Positions 1 through 5,468 are shown, numbered from the stretch's first letter. The stretch: 5,468 bases of DNA from Sphingomonadaceae bacterium (GCA_013821585.1 JACDGO010000166.1:1-5468); one strand, 5' to 3'. The notes: generated by a model from the letters alone, not told the origin. Numbers and translations are program-made.

Positions 1-289
1 CGCGGCTATGCAGCGCACGGGCGGTCGGGTTCCACATGATGTCTTCCAGGTCTGGTCTCGCAACCGCCCCGGAATCACATCGAAACCCGATCGTCCACCG
101 TTACACTACCGTTCTGACACAGCCTCTGAGCCCAACCGCCGCAAGCGGGAAATTGGTGATGCCGGCAAGACCGGCGACCGGATGTGAGTTTGAACGGCTC
201 GGCGACGGCCCGCGTTCATGAAGGGCTTGGACCAGGATCTGATCGTTGCACATGTGTCAGGCGCTCTTGACGAGGAATTCCCCATGTGA
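1..289. other. Gene-poor, lower-GC left edge
   Basis: I see no gene I can support here. A 61-codon open frame on the plus strand (36-221) and a short open frame on the minus strand (about 115-256) have no recognisable motif and no clear ribosome binding site. Base composition is lower than in the rest of the window: 50% G+C in 241-300 and 58% in 61-120, against about 70% in 4501-4560. Together with the transposase relic directly to the right, this suggests decayed mobile-element or island-border DNA. I could not identify a terminal inverted repeat or a target-site duplication, so no element boundary is drawn. Confidence 0.4.
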
Positions 290-382
290 ATGGTTGTGGA
301 CGCTGGCGTGGACGCTGGCGAACTTTTGTAAGCTCTTCATTCGTCGAAATCTCAGCATGGCCCGCTCCCCTTGCGGAGTCAC
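290..382 (-). pseudogene. IS6-type transposase C-terminal relic
   Basis: Translation of the minus strand gives GERAMLRFRRMKSLQKF, then ASVHASVHNH. From memory of the family, this resembles the segment near the C-terminus of IS6-type DDE transposases in alphaproteobacteria, where a Glu-Arg-Ala-Met run is followed by a Leu-Gln-Lys-Phe and Ser-Val-His segment. In intact proteins a further 25-30 residues follow (Phe-Asn, Arg-His-Leu, and an Ala-Leu-Ala-Glu-Trp end). Here the match breaks off after Asn-His and the frame stops at 257. Nothing of the DDE core is present upstream, because the tRNA gene begins about 30 bases away. It is therefore a small fragment, roughly 27-31 residues of a protein usually well over 200 long, and cannot be active. 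The boundaries are approximate. The identification rests on recalled family similarity, not on a search. Confidence 0.55.
296..319. repeat. 12-bp tandem repeat, two copies
   Basis: The 12-mer GTGGACGCTGGC occurs twice in perfect tandem (296-307 and 308-319). On the minus strand it encodes the Ser-Val-His-Ala / Ser-Val-His repetition of the transposase relic. Since that protein motif is itself typical of the family, the repeat is probably just its coding sequence rather than a separate element. Confidence 0.8.
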
Positions 383-412
383 TTTATACATTCTCGTTAC
401 TTGCAGACTACT

Positions 413-502
<90 letters not shown>

Positions 503-507
503 GCTGG

Positions 508-526
508 GCCGGGCGCGCGGCCCGGC
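508..526. other. GC-rich hairpin in tRNA 5' leader
   Basis: A perfect 7-bp inverted repeat, GCCGGGC (508-514) and GCCCGGC (520-526), is separated by a 5-base loop (GCGCG). It ends six bases before the tRNA-Ser 5' end, so it would form in the precursor leader if transcription starts upstream of it. No T run follows on either strand, so it is not an obvious intrinsic terminator. It could guide RNase P processing or be incidental in GC-rich DNA. Confidence 0.45.
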
Positions 527-540
527 GGATCGAAGCGCGG

Positions 541-569
541 CCTTTAGCGGCGCGGGCGGGGCTTGCCAA
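541..569 (-). promoter_or_regulatory. Weak candidate promoter for tRNA-Ser
   Basis: On the minus strand TTGGCA (569-564, five of six matches to the -35 consensus) is followed after 17 bases by TAAAGG (546-541), a poor -10 box with three of six matches. Transcription would start near 534 and leave a leader of about 30 bases before the tRNA. The spacing is right but the -10 box is weak, so this is only a suggestion. It lies back to back with the candidate hspQ promoter. Confidence 0.25.
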
Positions 570-580
570 GCGCGCAGGCG

Positions 581-608
581 CTTGCCTTCGGCGGCGGACG
601 CCCTAGAT
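581..608 (+). promoter_or_regulatory. Candidate RpoH (heat-shock) promoter of hspQ
   Basis: CTTG (581-584), a 17-base spacer and CCTAGAT (602-608) match the alphaproteobacterial RpoH consensus as I know it (CTTG, 17-18 bases, CYTATNT) with one mismatch in the -10 part. The same bases can be read as a sigma-70-like TTGCCT (582-587), 16 bases, TAGATT (604-609). In both readings the predicted start falls about seven bases after the -10 box, at or within a base or two of the hspQ ATG at 616. HspQ is under sigma-32 control in E. coli, which makes a heat-shock promoter plausible here. Confidence 0.5.
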
Positions 609-615
609 TCAACTC

Positions 616-984
616 ATGCAGATGGGCCGAACCCGCGCCGAACCTTCCGCCGCTCCGCCGGTCGCGCATGCGCGTTTCGGCATCGGTGAGGTCGTGCGCC
701 ACCGCCACTTCGCGTTTCGCGGGGTGATCTTCGACGTCGATCCGGTGTTTGCAAATTCGGACGAATGGTATGACGCGATCCCCGAGGCGATCCGCCCGCC
801 GAAGGACCAGCCCTTCTATCATTTGCTCGCCGAGAACGACGACAGCAACTATGTCGCCTATGTCAGCCAGGGAAACCTGGTCGCCGACGACGACGCCGGG
901 CCGGTCGATCATCCGTCGATTCCGGGACTGTTCGAAGCGTTCGACGGCGCGCGCTACAAGCTCAGGCCGCTCCACCGGCACTAG
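616..984 (+). CDS. hspQ: Heat shock protein HspQ
   Basis: This encodes a small cytoplasmic protein of 122 residues. In E. coli HspQ (105 residues) binds hemimethylated DNA and acts as a specificity-enhancing factor for the Lon protease. The family signature is visible: Arg-Phe-Gly-Ile-Gly-Glu-Val-Val-Arg-His at about 20-29, Gly-Val-Ile-Phe-Asp-Val-Asp-Pro-Val-Phe at 36-45, a Pro-Phe-Tyr-His-Leu-Leu strand at 66-71, and a Tyr-Val-Ala-Tyr-Val-Ser segment at 79-84 with the acidic stretch Asp-Asp-Asp after it. The first 18 residues are an N-terminal extension, rich in Ala and Pro, not present in the E. coli protein. The start may be the ATG at 616 or the in-frame ATG at 622. Neither has a Shine-Dalgarno sequence, and the candidate promoter would give a leaderless mRNA beginning at about 616. 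The gene is divergent from tRNA-Ser, and its last 23 bases overlap the convergent fah gene. The identification is secure; the exact start is less so. Confidence 0.92.
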   Translation: MQMGRTRAEPSAAPPVAHARFGIGEVVRHRHFAFRGVIFDVDPVFANSDEWYDAIPEAIRPPKDQPFYHLLAENDDSNYVAYVSQGNLVADDDAGPVDHPSIPGLFEAFDGARYKLRPLHRH

Positions 985-1984
985 GCGCCACAGTCTGCTC
1001 GATCACGCCGAAGATCGGGTGGCGCCGGTCGTCGTCCATCCAGATGCGCACCGTGTCGCCGTGCTTCAGGAACGGCGTTTCGGGTTTTCCACGCAGGATC
1101 GTCTCGACGGTGCGAACTTCCGCGATGCAGCTGTAGCCGAGGCCGCCTTCGGCGATCGGCTTGCCTGGCCCACCTCCTTCGTCGCGATTCGACACCGTGC
1201 CCGATCCGACGATCGTTCCTGCGCCAAGGCTCCGCGTCTTCGCCAGATGCGCGATCAGCGTGCCGAAATCGAAAGTCATGTCGACACCGGCATCGGCGCG
1301 GCCGAAAGGCTTGCCGTTGAGATCGACGTTGAGCGCGCCGTGCAGATTCCCGTCCTTCCAGCGATCGCCGAGCGCATCGGGCGTCACGAACACCGGCGAC
1401 ATCGCGCTCGCGGGCTTCGACTGGAAAAAGCCGAAGCCCTTGCCGAGCTCGCCGGGGATCAGATTGCGCAGCGAGACGTCGTTGGTCAGGCCGACAAGGC
1501 GGATCGACGCCAGCGCGTCATCGCGCCTGCATCCTTGCGGCACGTCGCCGGTGACGACGACCACCTCGGCCTCCATGTCGCAGCCCCAGGCCTCGTCGGC
1601 GAGCGGGATCGGGTCGCGCGGCCCCAGGAAGCCGTCCGAACCGCCCTGATAGACCAAAGGATCATGCCAGAAGCTTTCGGGCATCTCGGCCGCGCGCGCT
1701 TTCCGCACCAGCGCGACATGGTTCACATAGGCCGAACCGTCGGCCCATTGATATGCGCGCGGCAAGGGAGAGGCCGCGTCGCGTTCGTGGAAGCGTTCGC
1801 GCGGGATCGCCTCGTGGGCGAGATCGGTCGCCAGGACTTCGAGCGCGGGCGCGATCCGCTCCCAGTCGTCGAGCGCCGCTTGCAGCGTCGGCGCGACGTG
1901 CGCGGCGCCGGCATACCAGGCGAGATCGTCCGACACGACCACGAGCCGCCCGTCCCGGCCGGACTTGAGGCTGGCGAGCTTCAT
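962..1984 (-). CDS. Fumarylacetoacetate hydrolase family protein
   Basis: A soluble hydrolase of 340 residues that probably performs the last step of tyrosine/homogentisate catabolism, splitting fumarylacetoacetate into fumarate and acetoacetate. The FAH fold signatures are present: Asp-Met-Glu-Ala-Glu at 136-140, giving the paired metal-binding glutamates E138 and E140; Thr-Asn-Asp at 167-169, with D169 matching the next metal ligand; Gln-Ser-Lys at 188-190, with K190 at the catalytic lysine position; and the C-terminal block with Gly-Ser-Gly-Thr-Val-Ser-Asn at 260-266. It is shorter than the roughly 420-residue eukaryotic enzyme, as is usual for the bacterial form. The start is the ATG at 1984-1982, which overlaps the upstream gene's stop as ATGA. 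No clear Shine-Dalgarno precedes it, so translation is probably coupled to the VOC gene. The frame stays open upstream, but that part is a shadow of the VOC gene. A related FAH-family activity on another beta-diketone cannot be excluded; hppD in the same operon favours the tyrosine pathway. Confidence 0.88.
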   Translation of the reverse strand: MKLASLKSGRDGRLVVVSDDLAWYAGAAHVAPTLQAALDDWERIAPALEVLATDLAHEAIPRERFHERDAASPLPRAYQWADGSAYVNHVALVRKARAAEMPESFWHDPLVYQGGSDGFLGPRDPIPLADEAWGCDMEAEVVVVTGDVPQGCRRDDALASIRLVGLTNDVSLRNLIPGELGKGFGFFQSKPASAMSPVFVTPDALGDRWKDGNLHGALNVDLNGKPFGRADAGVDMTFDFGTLIAHLAKTRSLGAGTIVGSGTVSNRDEGGGPGKPIAEGGLGYSCIAEVRTVETILRGKPETPFLKHGDTVRIWMDDDRRHPIFGVIEQTVAPSAGGAA

Positions 1985-2535
1985 TCGGCGAGCGATCCCG
2001 GATCGACATGCAGCCAGTCCGCGTGTCGCGGCGCCTTTTTGGTCCGGCTCCATTCGTCGAGCATCAACGGGGCGACGCGCCGCAACTCGGCATATTGGTC
2101 TTCGGTGCCGATGTTGCAGGCGAGCTCGAGCCGGTGGCCGTTGGGGTCGAAGAAATAGATCGACCGGAAAATGCCGTGATAAGTGGGGCCGAGCACCTCG
2201 ATCCCCTGCGCCTCGATATGCGTCTTGGCCGCGCGCAGCGCGTCGAGGCTCGGCACCTCGAACGCGATGTGCTGCACCCAGGCGGGCGTGTTCGGATCGC
2301 GTCCCATCTCCGGTTGCTTGGGCAGTTCGAAGAACGCGAGCACGTTGCCGCCGCCGCAATCGAGAAAAATGTGCATGTACGGGTCGTATTCGCCCGTCGA
2401 GGGCACATGATCCTCGGAAAACGCGGTCTGGAAAGTCATGCCGAGCACGCGGGCGTACCAGTCCGCCGTGTCCTTCGCGTCGCGGCACCGATAGGCGACG
2501 TGATGGATTCTGGAGAGCGCGAACGGAAGCGTCAT
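1981..2535 (-). CDS. VOC-family metalloprotein, function unknown
   Basis: A 184-residue protein of the vicinal oxygen chelate (glyoxalase / bleomycin-resistance / extradiol dioxygenase) superfamily. Two beta-alpha-beta-beta-beta modules can be seen, about 8-72 and 85-140. Candidate metal ligands occupy the standard places: H12 (in His-His-Val-Ala), E70 (end of module 1), H89 (in Val-Gln-His-Ile-Ala) and E137 (in Arg-Leu-Glu-Leu after Asp-Pro-Asn-Gly-His). The glyoxalase I set is His-Glu-His-Glu, and the type I extradiol dioxygenase set is His-His-Glu, so both remain possible. A 45-residue C-terminal tail rich in charged residues and Trp follows the fold. The gene sits between hppD and fah with an ATGA overlap at each end, which argues that it works in the same pathway, but I cannot name its substrate. 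Roles to consider are an intermediate ring-cleavage, isomerase or detoxification step. Translation probably depends on coupling, since only a weak GAAG precedes the ATG. Confidence 0.88.
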   Translation of the reverse strand: MTLPFALSRIHHVAYRCRDAKDTADWYARVLGMTFQTAFSEDHVPSTGEYDPYMHIFLDCGGGNVLAFFELPKQPEMGRDPNTPAWVQHIAFEVPSLDALRAAKTHIEAQGIEVLGPTYHGIFRSIYFFDPNGHRLELACNIGTEDQYAELRRVAPLMLDEWSRTKKAPRHADWLHVDPGSLAE

Positions 2536-3602
2536 GCGTTCGTCTTCGCCGGAATCACGCCGCGCCGCATCTGGTCGAGCTCCAAGCTTTCGAACAGCGC
2601 CTTGAAATTGCCCTCGCCGAAGCCGTCGTTGCCTTTGCGCTGGATGATTTCGAAGAAGATCGGGCCGACCATGTTCTCGGTGAAGATCTGGAGGAGCAGG
2701 CCGCCTCCCGTCTCGGGCGCGCCGTCGATCAGGATGCGGCGCTTGCGCATCTCCTCGATGTCGTGGCCGTGACCGGGCAGGCGCTTGTCGATCAGGTCGA
2801 AATAGGTTTCGGGTGAGTCCTGGAAGCGGACGCCGTTCGCGCGAAGCCGATCGACGGTCGCGAAAATGTCGTCGGTCGCGAGCGCGAGGTGCTGGATGCC
2901 CTCGCCTTTGTATTCGCGCAGGAATTCCTCGATCTGCGAATGCTCGTCCTGGCTCTCGTTCAGGGGAATGCGGATCTTGTCGTCGGGCGCTGTCATCGCT
3001 TTCGAGAACAGGCCGGTCGATTGCCCCTCGATATCGAAATAGCGGATTTCGCGGAAGTTGAAGATGCGCGCGTAGAAATCCGCCCAGTGCGCCATTCGCC
3101 CCCGGTTGACGTTGTGCGTCAGGTGATCGAGCGTGTGCAGTCCGACCGACCGGTCGTCCTTCGCCGCGCTTTCGATCGGTTTGAAATCGACGTCGTAGAT
3201 TTCGTGTGCGCCGTAGCGATCGACGAGGTAGAGGTTCGATCCACCGATCCCCTCGATCGCCGGGATGTTGAGTTCCATCGGTCCGACCGGCCCTGTCGCC
3301 CGCGTGGCCCCGCGCTGGACCGCCTCGTCGAACGCGGCGCGCGCGTCGTGCACGCGGAACGCCATCGCGTTGGCGCTCGGCCCGTGCACGCCCCGGAACG
3401 CGGCTGCCTGCCCCTCGGTATCCATATTGAGCAGGAAATTGATGTCGCCCTGCGCGTAGCGGCGCACGTTCTTCGAGCGGTGGTCGGCGAGATGGGTGAA
3501 ACCCATCGCCTCGAACAGGTCGCCAAGCGCGTGCGGGTCGGGCCCGGTGAACTCGACGAACTCGAAACCGTCGAGCCCAAGCGGATTGTCGTGGGCGGTC
3601 AT
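2532..3602 (-). CDS. hppD: 4-Hydroxyphenylpyruvate dioxygenase
   Basis: This cytoplasmic, Fe(II)-dependent enzyme converts 4-hydroxyphenylpyruvate and O2 to homogentisate and CO2, the second step of tyrosine breakdown. The 356 residues match the length of the Pseudomonas enzyme (358). It has two VOC-type halves: an N-terminal domain (about 10-140) without metal ligands and a catalytic C-terminal domain (about 152-320). The iron-binding triad is intact: H160 (Leu-Asp-His-Leu-Thr-His-Asn), H238 (Gly-Ile-Gln-His-Leu-Ala) and E318 (Phe-Phe-Glu-Ile-Ile-Gln-Arg). The C-terminal gate helix with Gly-Asn-Phe-Lys-Ala-Leu-Phe-Glu-Ser (331-339) is complete. The ATG at 3602-3600 has a good Shine-Dalgarno sequence. 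The gene begins only 21 bases after ssb, with no terminator between, and its stop overlaps the VOC start as ATGA. It shares the VOC fold with its downstream neighbour but is twice as long. Confidence 0.97.
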   Translation of the reverse strand: MTAHDNPLGLDGFEFVEFTGPDPHALGDLFEAMGFTHLADHRSKNVRRYAQGDINFLLNMDTEGQAAAFRGVHGPSANAMAFRVHDARAAFDEAVQRGATRATGPVGPMELNIPAIEGIGGSNLYLVDRYGAHEIYDVDFKPIESAAKDDRSVGLHTLDHLTHNVNRGRMAHWADFYARIFNFREIRYFDIEGQSTGLFSKAMTAPDDKIRIPLNESQDEHSQIEEFLREYKGEGIQHLALATDDIFATVDRLRANGVRFQDSPETYFDLIDKRLPGHGHDIEEMRKRRILIDGAPETGGGLLLQIFTENMVGPIFFEIIQRKGNDGFGEGNFKALFESLELDQMRRGVIPAKTNA

Positions 3603-3610
3603 CGCCGCTT

Positions 3611-3616
3611 CTCCTT
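3611..3616 (-). promoter_or_regulatory. Ribosome binding site of hppD
   Basis: AAGGAG lies eight bases upstream of the hppD ATG, within the 21-base ssb-hppD spacer. It is the strongest Shine-Dalgarno in the catabolic part of the operon. The two genes after hppD have no comparable site, which fits hppD as the translational entry point for the coupled trio. Confidence 0.8.
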
Positions 3617-3623
3617 CGCGCGT

Positions 3624-4112
3624 CTAGAACGGAACGTCATCGTCCAGATCGCTGTCGAACGCCGCCGGGCGCGTCGCCGATCCGCGATTCTGGTTATTGC
3701 CGCGCGGTTCCGAATCCTGATTCCAGTCGCTCCCGCCACCACGTTCGCCGCCCGCGCCGCCGCGCTCCCCGAGCATCACCAGCGTGCCGTTGAAGCGTTC
3801 GAGCACGACCTCGGTCGTGTATTTATCGTTGCCCGACTGGTCCTGCCATTTGCGCGTGCGCAGCTGGCCCTCGACGTAAACCTTCGAACCTTTCTTCAGA
3901 TATTGCTCGACCGTGCGCGCGATATTCTCGTTGAATATCTGAATGTTGTGCCACTCGGTCTTCTCGCGCTTCTCACCCGTGGCCTTGTCGTTCCAGTTTT
4001 CCGACGTCGCCATCGTGAAGCTGACGACCTTTCCGCCGTTCGCGAAGGTGCGCGATTCGGGATCCTTGCCCAGATTGCCGACGAGTATGACCTTGTTGAC
4101 GCTGCCTGCCAC
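3624..4112 (-). CDS. ssb: Single-stranded DNA-binding protein
   Basis: A tetrameric cytoplasmic protein that coats single-stranded DNA in replication, repair and recombination. The 162 residues have the standard layout. The OB-fold domain runs from about 5 to 115 and opens with [11 protein letters not shown]. The DNA-stacking aromatics W40, W54, F60 and W89 fall at the positions known from E. coli SSB. A Gly-, Asn- and Arg-rich disordered linker spans about 116-150. The acidic tip Asp-Leu-Asp-Asp-Asp-Val-Pro-Phe (155-162) is the docking peptide for partner proteins. The start is GTG at 4112, confirmed by the Shine-Dalgarno just upstream and by the family N-terminus. The gene starts nine bases after feoB and is followed by hppD 21 bases later, an odd place for a replication gene. 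It looks complete and is probably the chromosomal housekeeping copy. Confidence 0.97.
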   Translation of the reverse strand: MAGSVNKVILVGNLGKDPESRTFANGGKVVSFTMATSENWNDKATGEKREKTEWHNIQIFNENIARTVEQYLKKGSKVYVEGQLRTRKWQDQSGNDKYTTEVVLERFNGTLVMLGERGGAGGERGGGSDWNQDSEPRGNNQNRGSATRPAAFDSDLDDDVPF

Positions 4113-4116
4113 GAAG

Positions 4117-4123
4117 CTCTCCT
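4117..4123 (-). promoter_or_regulatory. Ribosome binding site of ssb, overlapping the feoB stop
   Basis: AGGAGAG ends just upstream of the ssb GTG, with six bases from the AGGAG core to the start. Its first two bases are the last two of the feoB stop codon TAG (4124-4122). This fixes GTG at 4112 as the start and means ribosomes ending feoB release directly on the ssb initiation site, which suggests translational coupling. Confidence 0.8.
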
Positions 4124-5468
4124 AGAGGCCGGCGACGGTCGCGGCCCAAAATGTCAGTCCGGCCGCGATATAGGCAAGGCCGAACAGATAGGCCAGCATG
4201 AAGCCCGGCCATTTCCACCCGTTCGTCTCGCGCCTGACCACCGCGATCGTCGAGATGCACTGCGGCGCGAACACGAACCACGCGAGGAAAGCGAGCGCGG
4301 TCGGCAGGCTCCATTTGGCGCTCAGCGATTTGGCGAGGCTCTGGTCGCGCCTGCCTTCGTCCGGTGTGTCGATCGCGTTGACCGTCGCGAGCGCCGACAC
4401 CGCGACCTCGCGCGCCGCCATCGCGGGGATCAGCGCGAGCGCGATGTCGCGATTGAAGCCGATCGGCGCGACGATCGGCGCGAGCCCATCGGCGATGCGC
4501 CCGGCGATCGACTGGTCGACTTGGCTCTTCGCCGATCCGTCGGGCGCGCGCGGAAAGCTCAGCAACGCCCAGAGCACGATCGTCGTCACCGCGATAATCG
4601 TACCCGCGCGGCGCAGAAAAATATACGCGCGCTGCCACAGGCCGAGCGCGAGATCGCGCGGGCGCGGCCATTGATATTTGGGCATCTCCATCATGAAGCC
4701 CTGCACCGGCCCCCTAGTCACCGTCCGCCTGAGCAGCAGCGCCGCGCCGAGCGCGCCGAAGATTCCCGCGCCATAGAGCGCGAACAGCACCAGCCCCTGC
4801 AAGCCTATCCCCGGCCCGACGGTGCGCGCCGGGATGAACGCGGCGATGATCACCGCGTAGACGGGGAGCCGCGCCGAGCAGGTCATCAGCGGCGCGATCA
4901 GGATCGTCGTCAGCCGGTCCTTGGGATCCTCGATCGTCCGCGTCGCCATGATGCCGGGGATCGCGCAGGCGAAGCTCGACAGGAGCGGGATGAACGCGCG
5001 CCCCGACAGGCCGACGCCTGCCATCAGCCGGTCCATCAGGAACGCCGCGCGCACCATATAGCCCGACGCTTCCAGGACGAGAATGAACGCGAACAGGATC
5101 AGGATTTGCGGCAGGAAGACGATCACCGCGCCGATGCCCGCGATCACCCCGTCGGTGATCAGCGAGCGCAGGATGCCGTCCGGCATCGTCGCACGCACCG
5201 CGTCCTGCAACCACGCGAACCCCCCGGCGATCACGTCGGCGGGATAGACGGCGAGGCTGAACACCGCCTGGAACATCACGAACAGCAGCGCGGCGAGGAT
5301 TAGCGGCCCCGCGACCGGATGGAGCACGACGCGGTCGATCGCGCGCGTGCCGCGCTTCGGCGGGTTCTTGTCGACCGTCACCGATTGCGCGACGCGGCGC
5401 GCGTGGCGCTGCTGCTCGGCGAGGTCGCCGCGCGGCATCCCCTCGCCCGCGCACAGCCGCACCACGCC
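4122..5468 (-). CDS. feoB: Ferrous iron transporter FeoB, C-terminal part
   Basis: The inner-membrane Fe(II) uptake protein. Only the last 448 residues lie in the window; the N-terminal GTPase domain, with its G1-G4 motifs, is beyond base 5468. Residue numbers here count from the codon at 5465. The membrane part is complete and has about eight or nine hydrophobic segments (roughly 51-75, 104-131, 155-175, 184-211, 221-245, 285-305, 341-361, 386-410, 419-441). Both Gate-type motifs with their conserved cysteines are visible: Ser-Phe-Ala-Cys-Ala-Ile-Pro-Gly-Ile (164-172) and Leu-Met-Thr-Cys-Ser-Ala-Arg-Leu-Pro (193-201). The typical Gly-Phe-Asn-Arg-Asp and Ala-Arg-Glu-Val-Ala-Val-Ser segments follow at 336-357, and Ala-Pro-Gln-Cys at 400-403. 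The first 45 residues look like the soluble linker after the G domain. Nothing is frameshifted. The promoter and any feoA lie outside, so iron regulation (Fur or similar) cannot be judged here. Confidence 0.95.
   Translation of the reverse strand, partial: GVVRLCAGEGMPRGDLAEQQRHARRVAQSVTVDKNPPKRGTRAIDRVVLHPVAGPLILAALLFVMFQAVFSLAVYPADVIAGGFAWLQDAVRATMPDGILRSLITDGVIAGIGAVIVFLPQILILFAFILVLEASGYMVRAAFLMDRLMAGVGLSGRAFIPLLSSFACAIPGIMATRTIEDPKDRLTTILIAPLMTCSARLPVYAVIIAAFIPARTVGPGIGLQGLVLFALYGAGIFGALGAALLLRRTVTRGPVQGFMMEMPKYQWPRPRDLALGLWQRAYIFLRRAGTIIAVTTIVLWALLSFPRAPDGSAKSQVDQSIAGRIADGLAPIVAPIGFNRDIALALIPAMAAREVAVSALATVNAIDTPDEGRRDQSLAKSLSAKWSLPTALAFLAWFVFAPQCISTIAVVRRETNGWKWPGFMLAYLFGLAYIAAGLTFWAATVAGL

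Noticed and set aside
36..221. A 61-codon plus-strand open frame near the left edge
   Set aside because: There is no convincing ribosome binding site, no recognisable domain, and it lies in apparently decayed DNA. It is too weak to call as a gene.
350..390. Possible tRNA terminator just beyond the tRNA 3' end
   Set aside because: Only 4-bp stems can be drawn (for example CTCC with GGAG), with no T run following on the minus strand.
984..1026. Inverted repeat GGCGCCA / TGGCGCC after hspQ as a terminator
   Set aside because: The loop would be 29 bases, there is no T run on either strand, and it lies within the fah coding region. The half-sites are themselves palindromes, which makes chance pairing likely.
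749..2158. A 469-codon open frame on the plus strand
   Set aside because: It runs through hspQ in another frame and then antisense to fah and the VOC gene. There is no ribosome binding site and no recognisable domain.
1985..2488. Upstream extension of the fah frame by 168 codons
   Set aside because: The extension is out of frame with the well-supported VOC gene on the same strand, its product is Arg-rich nonsense, and the ATG at 1984 gives the normal family N-terminus.
2889..5303. An 804-codon open frame on the plus strand
   Set aside because: It lies antisense to hppD, ssb and feoB, all clearly identified by conserved motifs. Its product is a low-complexity Arg/Asp/Glu/Ala-rich sequence with no family features, typical of a shadow frame in GC-rich DNA.

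Overview
The window looks like chromosomal DNA from a high-GC alphaproteobacterium, most likely a sphingomonad (Sphingomonadales). This rests on G+C near 65-70% in the gene-dense part, on the style of the SSB and FeoB proteins, and on the kind of transposase remnant at the left edge. No rRNA or other strong taxonomic marker is present, so the assignment is an inference.

Left edge (1-412): a poorer, visibly lower-GC stretch (about 50-58% in the lines counted) with no intact gene. On the minus strand, around 290-382, it carries a short relic of an IS6-type transposase C-terminus. Immediately to its right is a complete tRNA-Ser(CGA) gene on the minus strand (413-502, CCA encoded). A 113-base divergent spacer (503-615) separates the tRNA from hspQ (616-984, plus strand). 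The spacer holds a GC hairpin in the tRNA leader and a candidate heat-shock (RpoH-type) promoter for hspQ whose predicted start lies on the hspQ ATG itself.

Main block (962-5468, minus strand): five co-directional, tightly packed genes in the transcription order feoB (5' end outside the window), ssb, hppD, a VOC-family metalloprotein gene, and a fumarylacetoacetate hydrolase gene (fah). The gaps are 9 bases (feoB/ssb) and 21 bases (ssb/hppD), and two successive ATGA overlaps link the last three genes. The fah 3' end overlaps the hspQ 3' end by 23 bases in convergent orientation.

The last three genes form a tyrosine/homogentisate catabolism module. HppD makes homogentisate from 4-hydroxyphenylpyruvate, and the hydrolase takes the last step, splitting fumarylacetoacetate into fumarate and acetoacetate. 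The two middle enzymes, homogentisate 1,2-dioxygenase and maleylacetoacetate isomerase, are not in the window. Their place between hppD and fah is taken by a VOC protein with a full set of candidate metal ligands and no assigned function. This is the most interesting open question here. The physical link of an iron transporter and a DNA-replication protein with an iron-dependent catabolic operon is also notable. I see no CRISPR array, intact mobile element, riboswitch or convincing intrinsic terminator.
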